From Owenia fusiformis (lineage: Eukaryota; Annelida; Polychaeta; Sabellida; Oweniidae): a stretch of 64,000 bases of DNA. The stretch is taken from positions 19,267,513 through 19,331,512 of the forward strand of contig CAIIXF020000004.1 of assembly GCA_903813345.2 (NCBI GenBank). The letters run 5' to 3'. A program made the translations under genes and the position numbers. Below the pieces are notes generated by a model. It was not told where the DNA came from. It did not search any database and was given only the letters and a program-made list of their open reading frames with translations. Positions 34,601 to 49,600 of this stretch are shown one piece after another (within the stretch, counting starts at the first letter, position 1; each line of letters begins with the position of its first letter).

Positions 34601-37600
34601 TCTACCCTCGGACGGACGGACGGAGGCGTTCCCTATATCCCTCCGAACTTTGTTCGATGGGATAAATATGACCAAAATGAGCTGAAAACAGCCATTTTGA
34701 AATTTTACTAGATATTTTGCCAAAGCTTCTAGACATTATTGTTAGCCTATACTTTTAGCTCCATGTACAATTTCAAGCAAATCAATACTTTTGGATTTAC
34801 AAAATAAATCTGATCAGCCTCACACATATTTCGTACACCTTTCTATATCTTGATGTGAATCGTGAAATAAGAAGCTATGATATTGGTAAACATGCCAGAA
34901 ATGAACATAATATTATTAAAAGTGTATATTAAACATTTTGATGCCATTGTGTCAATTTTTGATGAATCAGAGATGTATTTCATCTCAATACAGGTTAACA
35001 TTACAAGGATATGTCATCTTTGAGCTCTGGGGTTAATGCCCCCTGAGGTATCGGCATATAAAATTTGAATGAGATCCGTCCACAGGTATTTGAGTTATCA
35101 AAGATTATGTTTTTTGAAAAATGGAGGCCATGTTTAAACTCAGCTGCCATCTAGAAAATTTATTCTTGACCAGAGCCACTTTATCTCTAAGCATCCGCAT
35201 ACAAAATTTGAACCAAATCTGTCAACTGGTATTTGAGCTGTCAAAGATTACGTTTTTTTAAAATGGTGGCCATTTTGAAATTCAGCTGCCATCTTGAAAA
35301 TTCCCTCTTCAGCAGAGCTCCTTTGTTCCCAAGCATCAGCAAATAACATTTGAACCAAATCTGTCCACTGGTATTTGATTACACTTCTTATGAATAATTT
35401 TGGCCATTTTGAATTGAGCAGACATATTAAAAATTCTTTCTTGAGAAGATGTACTACACCCTTAAGGCATGAACCTAAAAAGAATTTAAAATCTGTCAAC
35501 CAGTATTTGAGACATTGCCCCGGACAGACGAATGGATGGATGGAAGGCTTCTCTTCACCCCCTCAAACTTCGTTCAATAGGATAATGATACATCATCAAG
35601 TACAATAGAATGTAGAAATATATTGCATCAAATGTGAAGGAACTTATTGAGACTATTGTTGCTCCTGCCTACCTGTGGGGACTGTTGTAATTGCTGCCTG
35701 ATATGTGGTTGTTGTGGTGAAGGGGTTTGCTGTTGCTGTTGTGGCTGTTGCTGTTGTGGCTGCTGTTGTTGATATAATGGCACACTGCCAGTTAAGAGTT
35801 GTGTTCTGATATTACTTCTTTGTTGACTTTCTGCAAAACAATGGCAAATAATATTATGGGATGCCTATCAATCTTATCAAAAGTAGTAGCCAACCACCTT
35901 TTGTAACATAGTTTTGGCAATAAGTTATACTGATTTTATCAATGACAACTACATTATTTTGTGTTTAATTGAATGGACTTCAATTCCCTGAAAGTGCAAG
36001 CCAAAATCAACAATAGTATTTACAAAGTTATGTTACAAAAGCTTGGTGGCATTTTTTGTGTAGAATCCATGTGTGTAAATGGACGATATTTAGAGAAAAC
36101 GTTGTAACGCTCACAAAATTTGACCTACTTGAGCTACACATCTGAAATTTCTCAAGGTACTTTCACATTATGTCAAAGGACAAGTCTATATGTTAATGGA
36201 CAAACAAGTTATGCAATGTAAGGTGGGTGTCATTTTTTGTGTCACGACAAATGGCAGCCATTTTGATATATAGCAGCCTTCTTGAAAAAATCTTCTTAGG
36301 CAGACCCCCTTTATCTCTAAGCTTCAGTATATAAAAAAATCAAATCCATCCACTGGTATTTGATTTATCAAAGATAACATTTTTAACGAAAAATGTGGCC
36401 ATTTTGAAATTTAGCTGTAATCTTTAAAATTTCCTCTCAACAGAGTTCCTTTGTCCCTAGGCATCAACATATAAAATTTGAACCAAATCCATCCACTGTT
36501 ATTTGAGTTATCATTGATTATGTTTGTTTTTAAAAAATGACAGCCATTTTGAAATTTAATTTTGACATCTTGAAAATGTCTTCTTCGGCAGAGATGCTTT
36601 GTCCCTTGGCATCAACACAGAAAATTTGAACCAAATCCAACACTCAACCAAAGAACAACCAACCAACAATTTTTTTAAATTTATTTAACCCTTGTAAGTA
36701 CATGTAATCAATATACCATTCAGAAAGGATAAAAATATGTTGTGATAAAAGAAAAAAAGATTGCCCACGCCAGGAATCAAACACCAACCTTTCGGACAAA
36801 ACCATAGGGATTAGAAATTCGACGCACTACCTACTGTACCACACAATGACTAAAATTCTATAACCATACAATTTTTAAAAAAAAGTAATATAAGTACGCT
36901 TCTTTTATTTCAAAATGATCAATATACTGTTTACCATTACTGTTTACTGTTATTACTGTTATTTACTGTTATTGAAAATTGTATGCTGGACGTACGTTTG
37001 GCCCTAAAAGGGCATCAGTACTAATAAAATCCTATTATTATATGACTGATAATGTTGAAATGTATGTTTTTGCAAGTTTTTTTCATCTGAATTTATAAAT
37101 AACGAAGTTTTATTGAGCACCAAGCTTCCCGTCATCAGTCTTGGCAAATATAAGCGGTTACCGGAATATTGAGTCAAGGCACCTAATCACAGATCGGAGC
37201 ACATTGAAGCGGGTTATTTTAATTTAATTTTGAATTTCTACTGATGTAAGTGGAAATTATGGCAAAGAACAATCATCAAATTGATACCATTAATGAATTG
37301 GCTGAAGCCCCAACATTGGTAAGTCAATAGAAATACTTGTTTTACATCATATAACACAAAAATACCAGGGGGGTTACTCTAATTGTGCTTTTGGACGATC
37401 TGATCTCTTTAATCATTTCATTTTGACACAAATCTTATTTTATTTGAGATTGTAATAATATAAAATATTAATAATAAAAATCAAACATTTTCCACATGAT
37501 ATGACGGGTCATTTTTTCAACCTTTTTTACCGAAACCAAAATTGTCCCTCAATGATGTCAAAATATGTTTCATAATCCAAACCCTCCTTTCCATGAGATC

Positions 37601-40600
37601 ATATTTTTTGCCCATTGTGAAGAGAATCTACAATACATTTGAGTACCAATCCATACTAAGTCTTGTTTAATAGTGATTAGTGCAAATCAATATGATCTAA
37701 TTTCAATGAGGTGTTTTTTCAATTTTTACTTATTTCATTTATTCAAGTGTCTACTTACGAGTAAGCCGAGGGTCAAACCAGCTTGTATTTTTCGAAATAT
37801 GATTTATGAAATAAACGTGGCCATCAGGTGTTACACTCTGCTCCCATCCTGGAGGAAGTGGTCCTAGGGTACTGCTGCTGTTGGGGGTTGCCTGCTGGGG
37901 GGCAGGAGCTGCTGCTGGGGAGCTACTTGGTAAAATCTTCCTTGGGTCATCCCAAGTTGTTACTTGATCTGCGTGACTGGAAGGTATAACAGATATAACT
38001 TATTAACAAATGTGTATTATTGTATATATGAAAGATACATGTAATCAGGGCACGCCTTAAGCGTCGGACTGTCGGACTTGTCCGGTAGAATATTGATGGG
38101 ACCGGTTAAAAATTAAAAACTGTCGGACATACTGACCGATACATACTAGTCAACTGGAAATACGGCCTGGATATTTTGTCCGATACCTTGACACGACCCC
38201 TAAACTTAGCTGGGAGTGTGGCTGTTCATTCATCTTTACACGCCCCTTATATTTAATTCAATATTAATTAATGGAGCCTACGTTTGTTAACTGTTCGACG
38301 ATGATCCACAGGGGTCAGTGTCATTAATAGATCAGCCCTTACGTCACTGCATACATAATTAATCAGTATCACGTGAATATACGAATATATCCAAATATAG
38401 GTAACGGAAAGTAGCGAATGCGATTTTACCCTAATTCAGGAACTATTTCTATATCCGGTCAAGTTCGATGCATTCATTTGCAAAATTTGCGGCCAAACCT
38501 GGCGCCAAGCGGGGTTCTGAAGGTAAGTAGAATAGCTAGAAAGATTACTCAGTAATCCTAGATCATCTAGAACTATAATTTATGTCCCTTTTAAGCCATA
38601 AATTGCCGCAAAATGATAATTTCCAGTTCAATTTTTAAAAATGGCGGTCGAAAAAGTTTCGTAATGAGTGCTTAGGTTATGAGTTTTATCACTCATTATA
38701 TATATCCATGCGCCATAATGACTATGAATGAGTTTTACTACGATCAAATAATTTTTACTACGATGTGATGTTTTTGTTTTTTCTGATTTATTTTAGTATA
38801 CTGTAATAAATGAGCTTGATAAATAGAATAAGGTGCTTTTTTTTACTTTAAGAGTTATTTTCATTGACCAGCTAAGTCTCTCAATGACCAGCAGGTTTTG
38901 GAGTGCTGCTGGTCATTGTGACCAGCTGATTTTATAGTTGACCACCTCGAATTTTAATACTGCTGGTCATGATGACCAGCAGGGAAATTTGGCTTAAGGC
39001 GTGCCCTGCATGTAATTGGATTCTCAATTTAACAACTAATATGGTGTCCAACACATATGCATCAACAATGTGATCTAGTGTCTTTGGAACAAGAAGAGCT
39101 CTTCAAATGTGGAGGTAGTATGCAGAATAAACACTCATATTTCTATATTTATAGATAGATGTAGATTCTTATTGATTAATAGCCCAAATCAGTAATTAAA
39201 CATTTGTTTGACGTATAGTCGTATATACACTGACTGAAACAAACATGATCCCCAGGGATCGGCGACCAATTTTGGCCTGAACCAGAGAATAGTGAGGTCA
39301 ATATCCATGGTAACCCGACCCAAGGGATGCTAACCCATCCTTACTTTTCTATACTTTCTTTATATGCAAGTTTTTAAATTTGACATTTTACATTTCAAAA
39401 TATATCTACCAAGATTTAATACTTTATTTATGGTCACTAAGGTTCATGACCTCATTCAAAACATAAACATCATGTAACTGGTGTACATCTTTACTTTACC
39501 TATCATGTTGCATAACAGTAATACTGTAAACATATATTAACATACAAACAATTTATCATTTACATTTTAGAAAAAGGGTAATTACCTTTAAAATGATATG
39601 TTAGTATGAACATGGTTCTAGTCTAAAAAGCCCTGGGCAACAGAATTCACAAACAAAGTTGAACCATCATCCATCTTACCAAGATATTTTAGCAATAGAG
39701 CTGAAGAAAGTTGCATAAACAGATCTCAGCACTTGTTTTTATTTGTTCTGGTTGGGCCAGACTGCCATAGGCTTCAATGGTAAAAACTTGCTATATCGTC
39801 ACTTACCATTCGCGAATGCAACTAACACCTGACAGCTACCGGATTAACCTACTATTCTATGACCAAATCATTTAAATATGAATGAATAGTGGCAGGTACT
39901 GTTCATATCTAAATGACTTTCCAGTAAAATAGTAGGTTAATCCGGTAGCTGACAGGCGTTAGTTGCATTCGCGAATACAAACTTTATTTCACGAGTTATC
40001 AAAATGTGTTGGTTGAATCTGTCTAAAAGTTGATGACCCTGTTATGAAAATATTGGTTGTTGAACGAATAAACAAAGGTATTAAAGAATTTTATCATTGA
40101 GATTTGGTTCTCACTTTTTTACTCACTTTTCTCAAGTTTTTTAAAAAGTTATGGAAAATAGCATTACTGTAAAAATCAAAGTTATTGGTGTAGAAAACGT
40201 TTCACTGAAATCAAATATCCTAACAAAAAGAAGCAAAAGTAAATCACTCCAGGTTTAATTCGCAAACCTCTTAAAATCACATGAAATTTCAAAGCTATAA
40301 AGAAACTGCTCTATTATGCGATTATGAACAAATTGTTCAGAGCATAAAACAAAATGAGACAAAGGCCATATCTGTAGATTTTGATCAACATCTCTCCTTC
40401 AGGAGACAATGGGACATTTTATATATGTGTGCCAGTAAATTAAATCTCCTTGTATGTAGAGTTCATATGAATGTATTAGACAGTTAGACAGCTAGCTTTG
40501 ATTGAGAGGCAAGCTGTTAGAAGTCACATCTGGTCTTCCCACACTTGTCCCAACCTCAACATCACCTTTCACTTCAATTTGTCACTGGCCATGCCAAATT

Positions 40601-43600
40601 TATACCATTTTCTCCTAGCACTGATTACTTGTCTACTTACTAATTATGTAACTTGAAGCAACTTTTGGAATCAAGGGATATACTGAAGAATAAAGTCTGG
40701 TTGGACTGAATAAAAAGGGGTTTTCTTTCAAAAGTAGATGCAAATTAATTTTTATTTAAACAAAGATCTACTTAGAAGATTCACAGGGTTTCCAGTCTGA
40801 AACATGGATTTTGATTGGTTCCGACGTATTCCGGAAAATGCCGAAACCGAAATGGAAGATCAAAACATACACTATTGCAGAAATGCCCAGTGGTGCCCCA
40901 CGAATTGAAAGACTTGTTTTTCATGATTAGTTAAATATTTATGGGATAAGCATTTCCCAGGTATTACATGTAATGAAAAATATTATATTGGTAGCCCTGG
41001 ATTATCCAAGACTTCATCTATGAAGATTATCCAATTTAAAAGTTGTATAGTCAGTGGTAAACAGAATAAGAACAGCATATATTTTTTAGCCAACAGTATT
41101 TTGAATTCTGATTGATTTTTGAACATGTCGAAAAATAGTTAAGTGCTCATCCAATTGATTATGTATTGTACACTGTAAATATTATGTATATATTTTGTCG
41201 TTCATTTTAAATATAAAAAAATCTTTATTATCTCCACTAGAAACCATTATATATCTATCTAATGTTATACATCAAGATAACTGAGATATCAGAGTAAGAA
41301 GGAGAAATGCTAATAAAAAGAAGCAAAAGTTCACAACCTTGACATGACCTTGAAGATCGCAAGTTGGTAAAACGTGAAAACAAAACTCTTTAATTTGAGC
41401 ATTTCCTTCATTCATTTCGGACTATTTTGGTATAACATTACTTCAGAATTGTGTGAAAAGGACCCAATGATAGATATTTATCAGGAGGATGCATCGAATT
41501 ACAATGTATGTCATTTTTATCCTGTTTTAGTGTAAGCACTCTATTATCGCCCACTTTATTTTCACGTTCACAATATTTTTCTTGAACTTTATGAAAAAAA
41601 AAATTAGACAGGACTCACATTTTTCAAATGGGTTGTGTCCCTGGGACTCAGAAATTTAAATGGCTATACCGCGAACACTGTTGCCCATATCTCAACTTTG
41701 CTAAACATATGGGTTCAATAGTGAAAGGGTTAGGGAATTGATGGACAGGGGGCCTCAGATACAGATAAGGAAGTAAAACAGATACAGTAAGGATGTATTG
41801 CTGAATAATGTGAGGAAAGTGCTTGGAGGATTACTCAATGCTACACCTTCATTTGAATCTTTATTGAAATCATACCTATCCAGATAATATAAGTTGCTGT
41901 TTGAGCAGCAAGTGGTGGCCATACCAACAACTAACACTCATCTGTAAAATTATATGATATACAGCTGAAATATCTCAAGTAACTCCAGAATAAAATGAAA
42001 TATAGCACACCTTGTAACATTAGTACTTTTTGTTGGAGGGGGTGGCATTTTTGACACTCTGTATATACATTTATCGAAAATACAGGGATCTTACTTGGAC
42101 ATTTGATGACGGTATGGTCCTGAGATAGTATGGAGGAGGAGGTTGAGATTTTGAAATTTATATCCAGTGCATTTTTGACATTTATGGGACTACTTCTTTT
42201 GATTTTTCTAATAGAAATGCATCAATGATTTAGTGCAATCTAAGAACATCCATCATCTTAGTACTTTCTACATGTTCAAATTAAGAGGTCATTTACAGTG
42301 TCTGAATAGAAGTAATAATACATGTCTTATAGACACAAAGCAAGTGCTAGATATTCAACTATTGTTATTAAATGTTGCCAATCATTCTCGTTTTTATATT
42401 TTAATATGCACAATCAAGTGGTACAAAATCCATCTTACTGTTAGTGAGTTATTTAGTAGAATTCTATATAATACAGGGCTCTCAAAGGGCTTATTTGAGT
42501 CTTTGTATCTTTATGCTTGTATCGTAAAAAAAACACACAATGCATCGATATATCGATGAATCGAGGGACCTGGGACCCCTACGATATATGATGTTATATG
42601 AGCAGTTATATTAGGACATTACTGATTGTCCGGGAGAAAAATCTGGACAATCCGATTTTAAACAAGACCATCCTAAAAGTTTTAAATTTGGAGTAGGGAG
42701 AGGTTTCTTCAATGGGCTCATGCTCAAAGACATGAACATATAGAAATGATAAGATTTATGTATGTGTTTATATGAGAATATTATACAGACAACATCATCC
42801 TTCAATCTGAGTACATCTTCCCTTTCTAAGTTTTATAGGAATCACAGATCCACATGGCTGTTGGTGCATTTGTTGTCTATTCTTGACTGTTGTAGTGTCT
42901 CTTTAGAACTAGAAGATGAAATGTATCAAGAGTCAGTAATAGATAATCTTGCATAGGTGCTCGAATGAATAATCTTGCATAGGTGCTCGAATGAAAAACC
43001 GCTCTACATAGTACTGTATTTACCAATATATATCAATAGGTTTCTGTATCTTCTATTCAGGGAGTTGGATGTAGATACAAATACAAAAGTAGAATTAGTA
43101 AAGAACAAAGAAAATAAAAGTTTAGCTATCAACATACTAAACTGTATATTAAAATACCACTTAAAGAAACTTTGGATGTATGGGATTGACTAAATATTAT
43201 CAGAGAGAGAGTTTCACATGATTAGGTGAAACAATTCTGCAAGGGCCATATACAGTACCATGCCCTTCATCAAAATATGATACTATGTTACTATGGTAAC
43301 CAAGGGTGGGCCTACATAAAGAAACCTTGCAATAACTTTCAGTTATTCTGAAAGAAATGCCAGAAAATCAGTTTCCTGAAGCATGAAGTGGTGAACAATA
43401 TCTTTCATATTTTCAAGCAAAAAATCTAAGATTGAAAAGCTTTTTTGAAATGTTGCTGCCAAATCCCATGATATTGATGCTTTTTTCAAAGGGGAGAAAC
43501 AAACCAGTTTTCTTCATTGAAGGGAAGCATACTGCTGATAAATTTCAACTCCTAGTAAACCTGCTAAAATGTTCTTATTTTTATCATAATATAGAGAGAT

Positions 43601-46600
43601 GTTTGCTATCAAGACATTAGAAATAACATGTTGATATCTATTAGATCTTGCATTAAAACATGAAATCACAAAATATAATTGGTTTGACATGCACAGACCT
43701 GGGGACAATTCGGAAAATACAGGCTTATGTCAGCTTTAAGCATTCAAAAAGCTAACTATGTGTTTTATATATCATTTTGAAGTAACTGTATTTTTATATG
43801 CATTTCAGCGATGTTGTTTTCCTTGAAAAGTCTGATGTGATCTATCATATTTTAAAAGTATAAATATACCCTGACATCGTCAATTATGCTGTAAGACATA
43901 ACACTTTACCCTTGGATGGTTCATTGAAAATGGAATAAACTTTTGAACTAGTGATCAGAATCCCTGAACATGTGCATTTATGACATCACAATTACGTAAC
44001 GGCTACAGTTCAAATTTTGATGTTTTCAAAATATTGTTTATATCTAATGCATACCATTTTGTTTGCAATACTTAAAGGCAGAATCATTAATACAGAAGGT
44101 GACAAAATTGCAATAATAATAACGGTAACCAGAAAAATAGTATATTACCTGTATTATAAAAATCCTAAGTTTTCCTCAAATTATGCACTTAAGTTTTTTT
44201 TAGAAAATAGACACAACAAGAAATGATTTGAGCCAATAATATTCTAAAATTGAGACAATTTGTGTTTGGCTTGCTCGCTAGATCTGATTCTCTCTTTAAG
44301 ATATACCTTCTACAGAAGTTACAATGAAGAGAGTATTGACATTTTAGAAACAAATTGAAAATAGAAGAAAACAGGCATTTGGCCATTTCCTCTCACTCTT
44401 CATGTGTATAGATGGGAAATGTCTAAGTAACAAGACTCTACTTGAATGAAGATATATATCGTCTGACAAACGGTCTTCCATAATCTTATTCGCTTAATCT
44501 GTTATTTAAACTATTTGGAAAAATTCTGTCCCTGTGATCGATCAAACTGAACACTATTTAAGGAAAAAATTCAAGATGGCTGCCGTATGTGTGTAAGTTG
44601 ATACAAATGACACTCTAGATTCATATATAGATAAATATGGTTTAAAATTATATTGATTCAGTAGTAAAGCATGTACATTGTATCTAGAAATACAGTGACA
44701 TTCATTAATGAGCTGAATTAGGGCAAAATGACTTTATATAGGGATTCTACAAGGTTCTATTTTGGGAGCACTCTTATTTTGCAACAACTTTAGTCATTAA
44801 ACTTGTTTTCTTGAATGATGTTGATATTTCACACATAATTCAATCCAATATTTCAAATTTACATGAAAACACTGTCTTACAAGTACCAAGGAGACTTTGA
44901 AGGAGTCCCGCAAGGTTCTACTACACTCCATTATTATCACAATCTCTTGGAATTCGGTGGAAAATATTCAAAATTGCGATACATGCAAAAGTATGGGCTA
45001 GTCAATTATTAATACAAATAAGAAAAATTCCATCCCTCAAATCAACCAAACCTAATTCTATTTCAGTAAAAAATCTAAGGTTGTCGAAATATGTACATAA
45101 TTCGGTAAAATGACACCTTAGATTCATACATAGAGATAATATGGTTAAAAAATAGGTTCACTCAGTACTAAGGCATGCAAATATATTTAGAAATGCTATG
45201 ATCTTCTTTGATTTGAATTTTGGCAAAAAGAGTTTCATAGGAGTTCTTCAAGGTTCTATTTTGGCCCTCTCTGTTAGAACTTGAATTACTTTATAACATT
45301 CTCTAATATATTTAATATCTAAGACATAATTCAAGAATATATTTCAAGTTTGAATGAGAATATTGTCAACCAAGTATCAATGTAAACATTGAAATAGTCT
45401 TCCAAGGTTCTACCTTAGTCCATTATTATCACAATCTCTTAATAGTATGATGAAATAAGGGCAGGTAGACAAGAACTTATCAATTATACAGAATTACATG
45501 TGGAATTGCACAATACTGTACATTTAAGTACAGATTTTTTACAAAAGCAAACTAAACATGTCTAGATACTTGCTGGGTTTAGAGCCCTGTGTCGAGTTGT
45601 CTACAGTGAGGTCAACAGTAAAGGCCATGTGATGATGCAGCTATAACACAGCTAATAGCAGAAACAAAGCAACACAAAACCAACTTGCCAATTGTATGGC
45701 TTGATAAACTAAGGCAGCAGTGTACCACACAAATGAACTCATAAGCTTTGAAGCATTATAATGTTCCTCAACATGTGATTGGCCTTGAGATAGAGCATCT
45801 TGAAGGTATTCAGTTGAGATTCTTGACTGTAACAATCACCACTGGTTGGCAGCCTTTAGAGAAGGGAATCATGGCAGGCTGCGTATTACTATTCATGGCA
45901 GCTATGAACATCCTTCTGAAAGGAGCCACAAGGAGTGCAATGAATTTAAAATGAGAAATTGTAATCCACATCCAACATACTAGTATCACATTTTCATGGA
46001 TTGATGGGGTCACTCTAGCAAATAACACTGAAATAGCCATTCTGTGTATCTTCACTGAACTAAAAAAGCTAGTAACCTGGGAATCATATGAAATGTTGCA
46101 GTCTCCTGGAAGCTCCTTATCATTTCCTTATAGAAATGACACAAAACTAAATGACACAAAACTTACCCAACCAACTAGGTAAGACAGGAGAGCCTAATAG
46201 AACATCCAACATGTTGACCCAATTGTCACAAGTACTTCAAACTGCCTAAAGAGTCCTAAAGCAACATATGTGATTTAGGCAACAGATTGGAAGGTGACTA
46301 ATTGTAATGACTATTACAATGAGACTCCTTTATTGCCCAAATGACTTGATTGTCATCACATCAGAACATCAGAATATGATAGTCCCTTTCCTGGCTGTTA
46401 AATTCTGCTGGAGTTACAGCAACAGAGTGGAACAAGGCTCTCTTAGAAATAGGCCAAACAGAAAAATGGTGACTATGGCTGCATTGTGCAGAGCTGGCTG
46501 AATAAATGAGTGAGGTTTGATCAACCTGTTTTCCAACCTTTCTGAGTATGTATGCAGCTTTAGGGGAAGAAGTAGAAAAAAATTAAACTGACAAAAAAGA

Positions 46601-49600
46601 CTAAAGCTGCTAATCATAACAAAACCTGAAGGGCAATAGTGCCATAAGCAATGATACTCCATTGTTTAAACTCACGTCAAAATTCTCCAATTATTTTCTT
46701 GCTGGTGTCAAAGTAATGGTGTTGTAGTTGTAAAACATGGTAAATACATTGATAAATTTGCAAAACTCACTCAGTACTCAATGTTCAGTTGTTTGGGCAA
46801 TTTACACAAATTGATTTTGTTGTAAATTAGTGAATTTGTAAGTGTAAAGAATAAGAAGGGTGTCAAAAGTGAACCTTAAACGGCTCTTATGTAATAATGA
46901 CTTTTAAAACTGATTTCTGTAAATTATAGAATGTATATTCCTAATTATAGAACAGTAGTACCAATGATGTTAAATTCATTAAATCAAATAGAGTATCAAT
47001 TGTACCAATTTGTGAGTATACAAAATAAGAAGGGTGTCAGGAATGAACCTTGCTTAACTCCTAATTATTTATTTTGAATTGAGTTCAAAACAGTATTATG
47101 TGTTATGTGTGTATGTTGTATACTACAGCTCTAAACATAGAGATAAACATGTCTAATCATACTCTGATGAAATCATAGCAACCTCTCTAGTTTATGATTA
47201 CATTACATTACATAGTGATACATGTACTACATAAACATATAATCATACACATATATAAAATATGTTGTGTCCCATATAGTTATAATAATCATATTATAAT
47301 ATCCAGTTACATTTGAAGATTGTCTGAATGTACTTATTTGTTTTCTGTTGATACACGTTTCTAACTTAATCCTACAGAATGATACAATTGACCACAACTT
47401 CCTTTTCCCAATTTTATGGGGTAGGGCACTTTCAACGCTTTTAAAAAAATACTTTCAATTTTTCAATAATTGAAATCTTCATATTGTAGTATCAGGCAAA
47501 GTAATTAGATGTTTTTTAAATAATAAATAGAGGATATCCTATGATTTATGAGTGATATGATTTTTATCCACGAATGGATATGATATCTGCACGAGCGAGC
47601 GTAGCGAGAGAGTGCAGATATCAATATCCATGAGTGGATTAAAATCATATCACGAGTAAATCATAGGATGTTCTTTTTATTCCATATTTAAAGTCATCAT
47701 CAGAATCGTCCAATATTAAGTTATTTAATTCGAATTTCCAAACGATCCGGCGATGTTGACACTTAGCCCCGTTTTGAGTCTGAAGTAGCAAAAATCCATA
47801 AACCATCGCATACGACGTCGTATGTCATGGCTAAAAAACGGTATGTTATGGTTAAGTGAAAATTTGTCAAAAATATCATATTTTACCACTGATTACAAAA
47901 ATACCGTTTTTATTTTCACATGTTATCCTATGAATATCATGCTGACTATGGAATAATTAATGTTATTTGTCATTGCATTCTTTATTTGAACCTAGGAAAT
48001 GAACATTATTTCCCATTTTACGCCAAATCGTCACACTTTGGGGCCATGGGAGAGGGCTCAAATTTAGTTTAAAAATTTGAAAAAAATTCACATGACTATT
48101 TTCACCTTAAAGAACAACATTTCACCATGAGAGCATGAATTTTCCCAAAAAATGCCTACCCTACATATTATTTAAGTCATACTTTGTCGGCCATCTGGGG
48201 TTTTGGGGGGAAGAAGTGAAATATTCCGTCGATCACAGGGACAGATTTTTTAAAAAAGGTTTTAAGAAGCAGAAAAGTCAAAGTTTATACTTGTATCACC
48301 ATCTGAAATATTCTGCCTAATATAGGGGTAAATTCCCCCCACTAATAGAGCATCTAAAAAGAGGTATGAATATAATCAGAATTATGGTATTAATAATTCA
48401 TTTCTAATAGAAAGATCAGTCAATAAATAAAACTTCATAGTAGTGTGTTGAGATCAATACTGGATCATTCATCCCTTTCACCAACTTAATTTCCATATTC
48501 GAATGATATAATATATATATATATATATGAGTTAGTTATTTTCAAAAGGTGGAGTGAACTATAGTACCTAGTTTAGTCAATAGAGGGAATAGTTATCTGT
48601 TCCCGGGAAAGTTTCCCCGGGAATTGTTACTCCAACTGAGTAATTCAGTCAGTAAATTGGCTTACACTACGATACAATTTCGATCCCAGCATTTTTTTGT
48701 ATTATGCATGCGTTCTATGTGTAGGATTGGATAGTTTTTAACAACACGTGTCACTCGTCGGGAGAGGTGTACTGTGATAAGTTGCACATTCAATATCGCA
48801 ATTATTTGGCCTTTTTGAATTTAACAACTTTGACAACACTGGCGGATCCAGATGAAAATTTAAACCCCATTTTTGAAAATTTGGCCTAAAATGCCAAATC
48901 ATGCCCAAAGAGAATCATTTTTGAGGCCATATGTAACTTTCGAGCAAAACGATTTTTGGGCTCCTACAAAAAAAGGGGGGGGGGGCGCAAGATGGATCTG
49001 GATCCGCCAGTGGGATGATAACAAAAATAGGCGTATAGCTAAATACGGTGAACAATCGTAGAACTCCTGATATGCCCGTTAATTTCATGATTTACGTATA
49101 CAGTATATAAGTACAATTAGTACGCTATGAACGCATTCGTTTATTTGACTTGGAGCAGAATTCAAGCACATATGCAGAATACGGCGGTATGATCTTCCAT
49201 TGTGTGTTTCATCTGGACGAACCCCCGTCCTCAACATAATATAATATGAAGTATTGCTGCCCTTGTTCGAACCCCAATACTCGAAAACCCATTATTACAC
49301 CGAAATCAAATAATACGGAATCCAATACTCTAGAAAGATAAATCAATTAAACTTTATGAGAATGACGTATACAGTTTGCTTAGCGTCCCGGAGGTGGGGA
49401 TGGAGAAGGCGTGGCTTCCCACGGCAGGGAAGGACAATTTTACAAAAAAAAGTTCAAAACACAGCGTGTATTTAATTAATTTTGTTACCGTATATATTTT
49501 CATTAAGTTAAAAATATTCAAAAGCAGTTTAAAGATCAGTAAAACATGCAATGAAAATACATTTAGGAAATATACATTTAGACGGATCTTCAATCTCCTT

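Noticed and set aside
36766-36853. True tRNA gene
   Set aside because: A and B boxes are present, but the stems do not pair well and the head continues into a SINE-like body.
40281-40487. 68-codon plus-strand frame
   Set aside because: No recognisable domain or exon signals in YAP intron 1.
42233-42559. 108-codon plus-strand frame
   Set aside because: AT-rich, no motif, no splice context.
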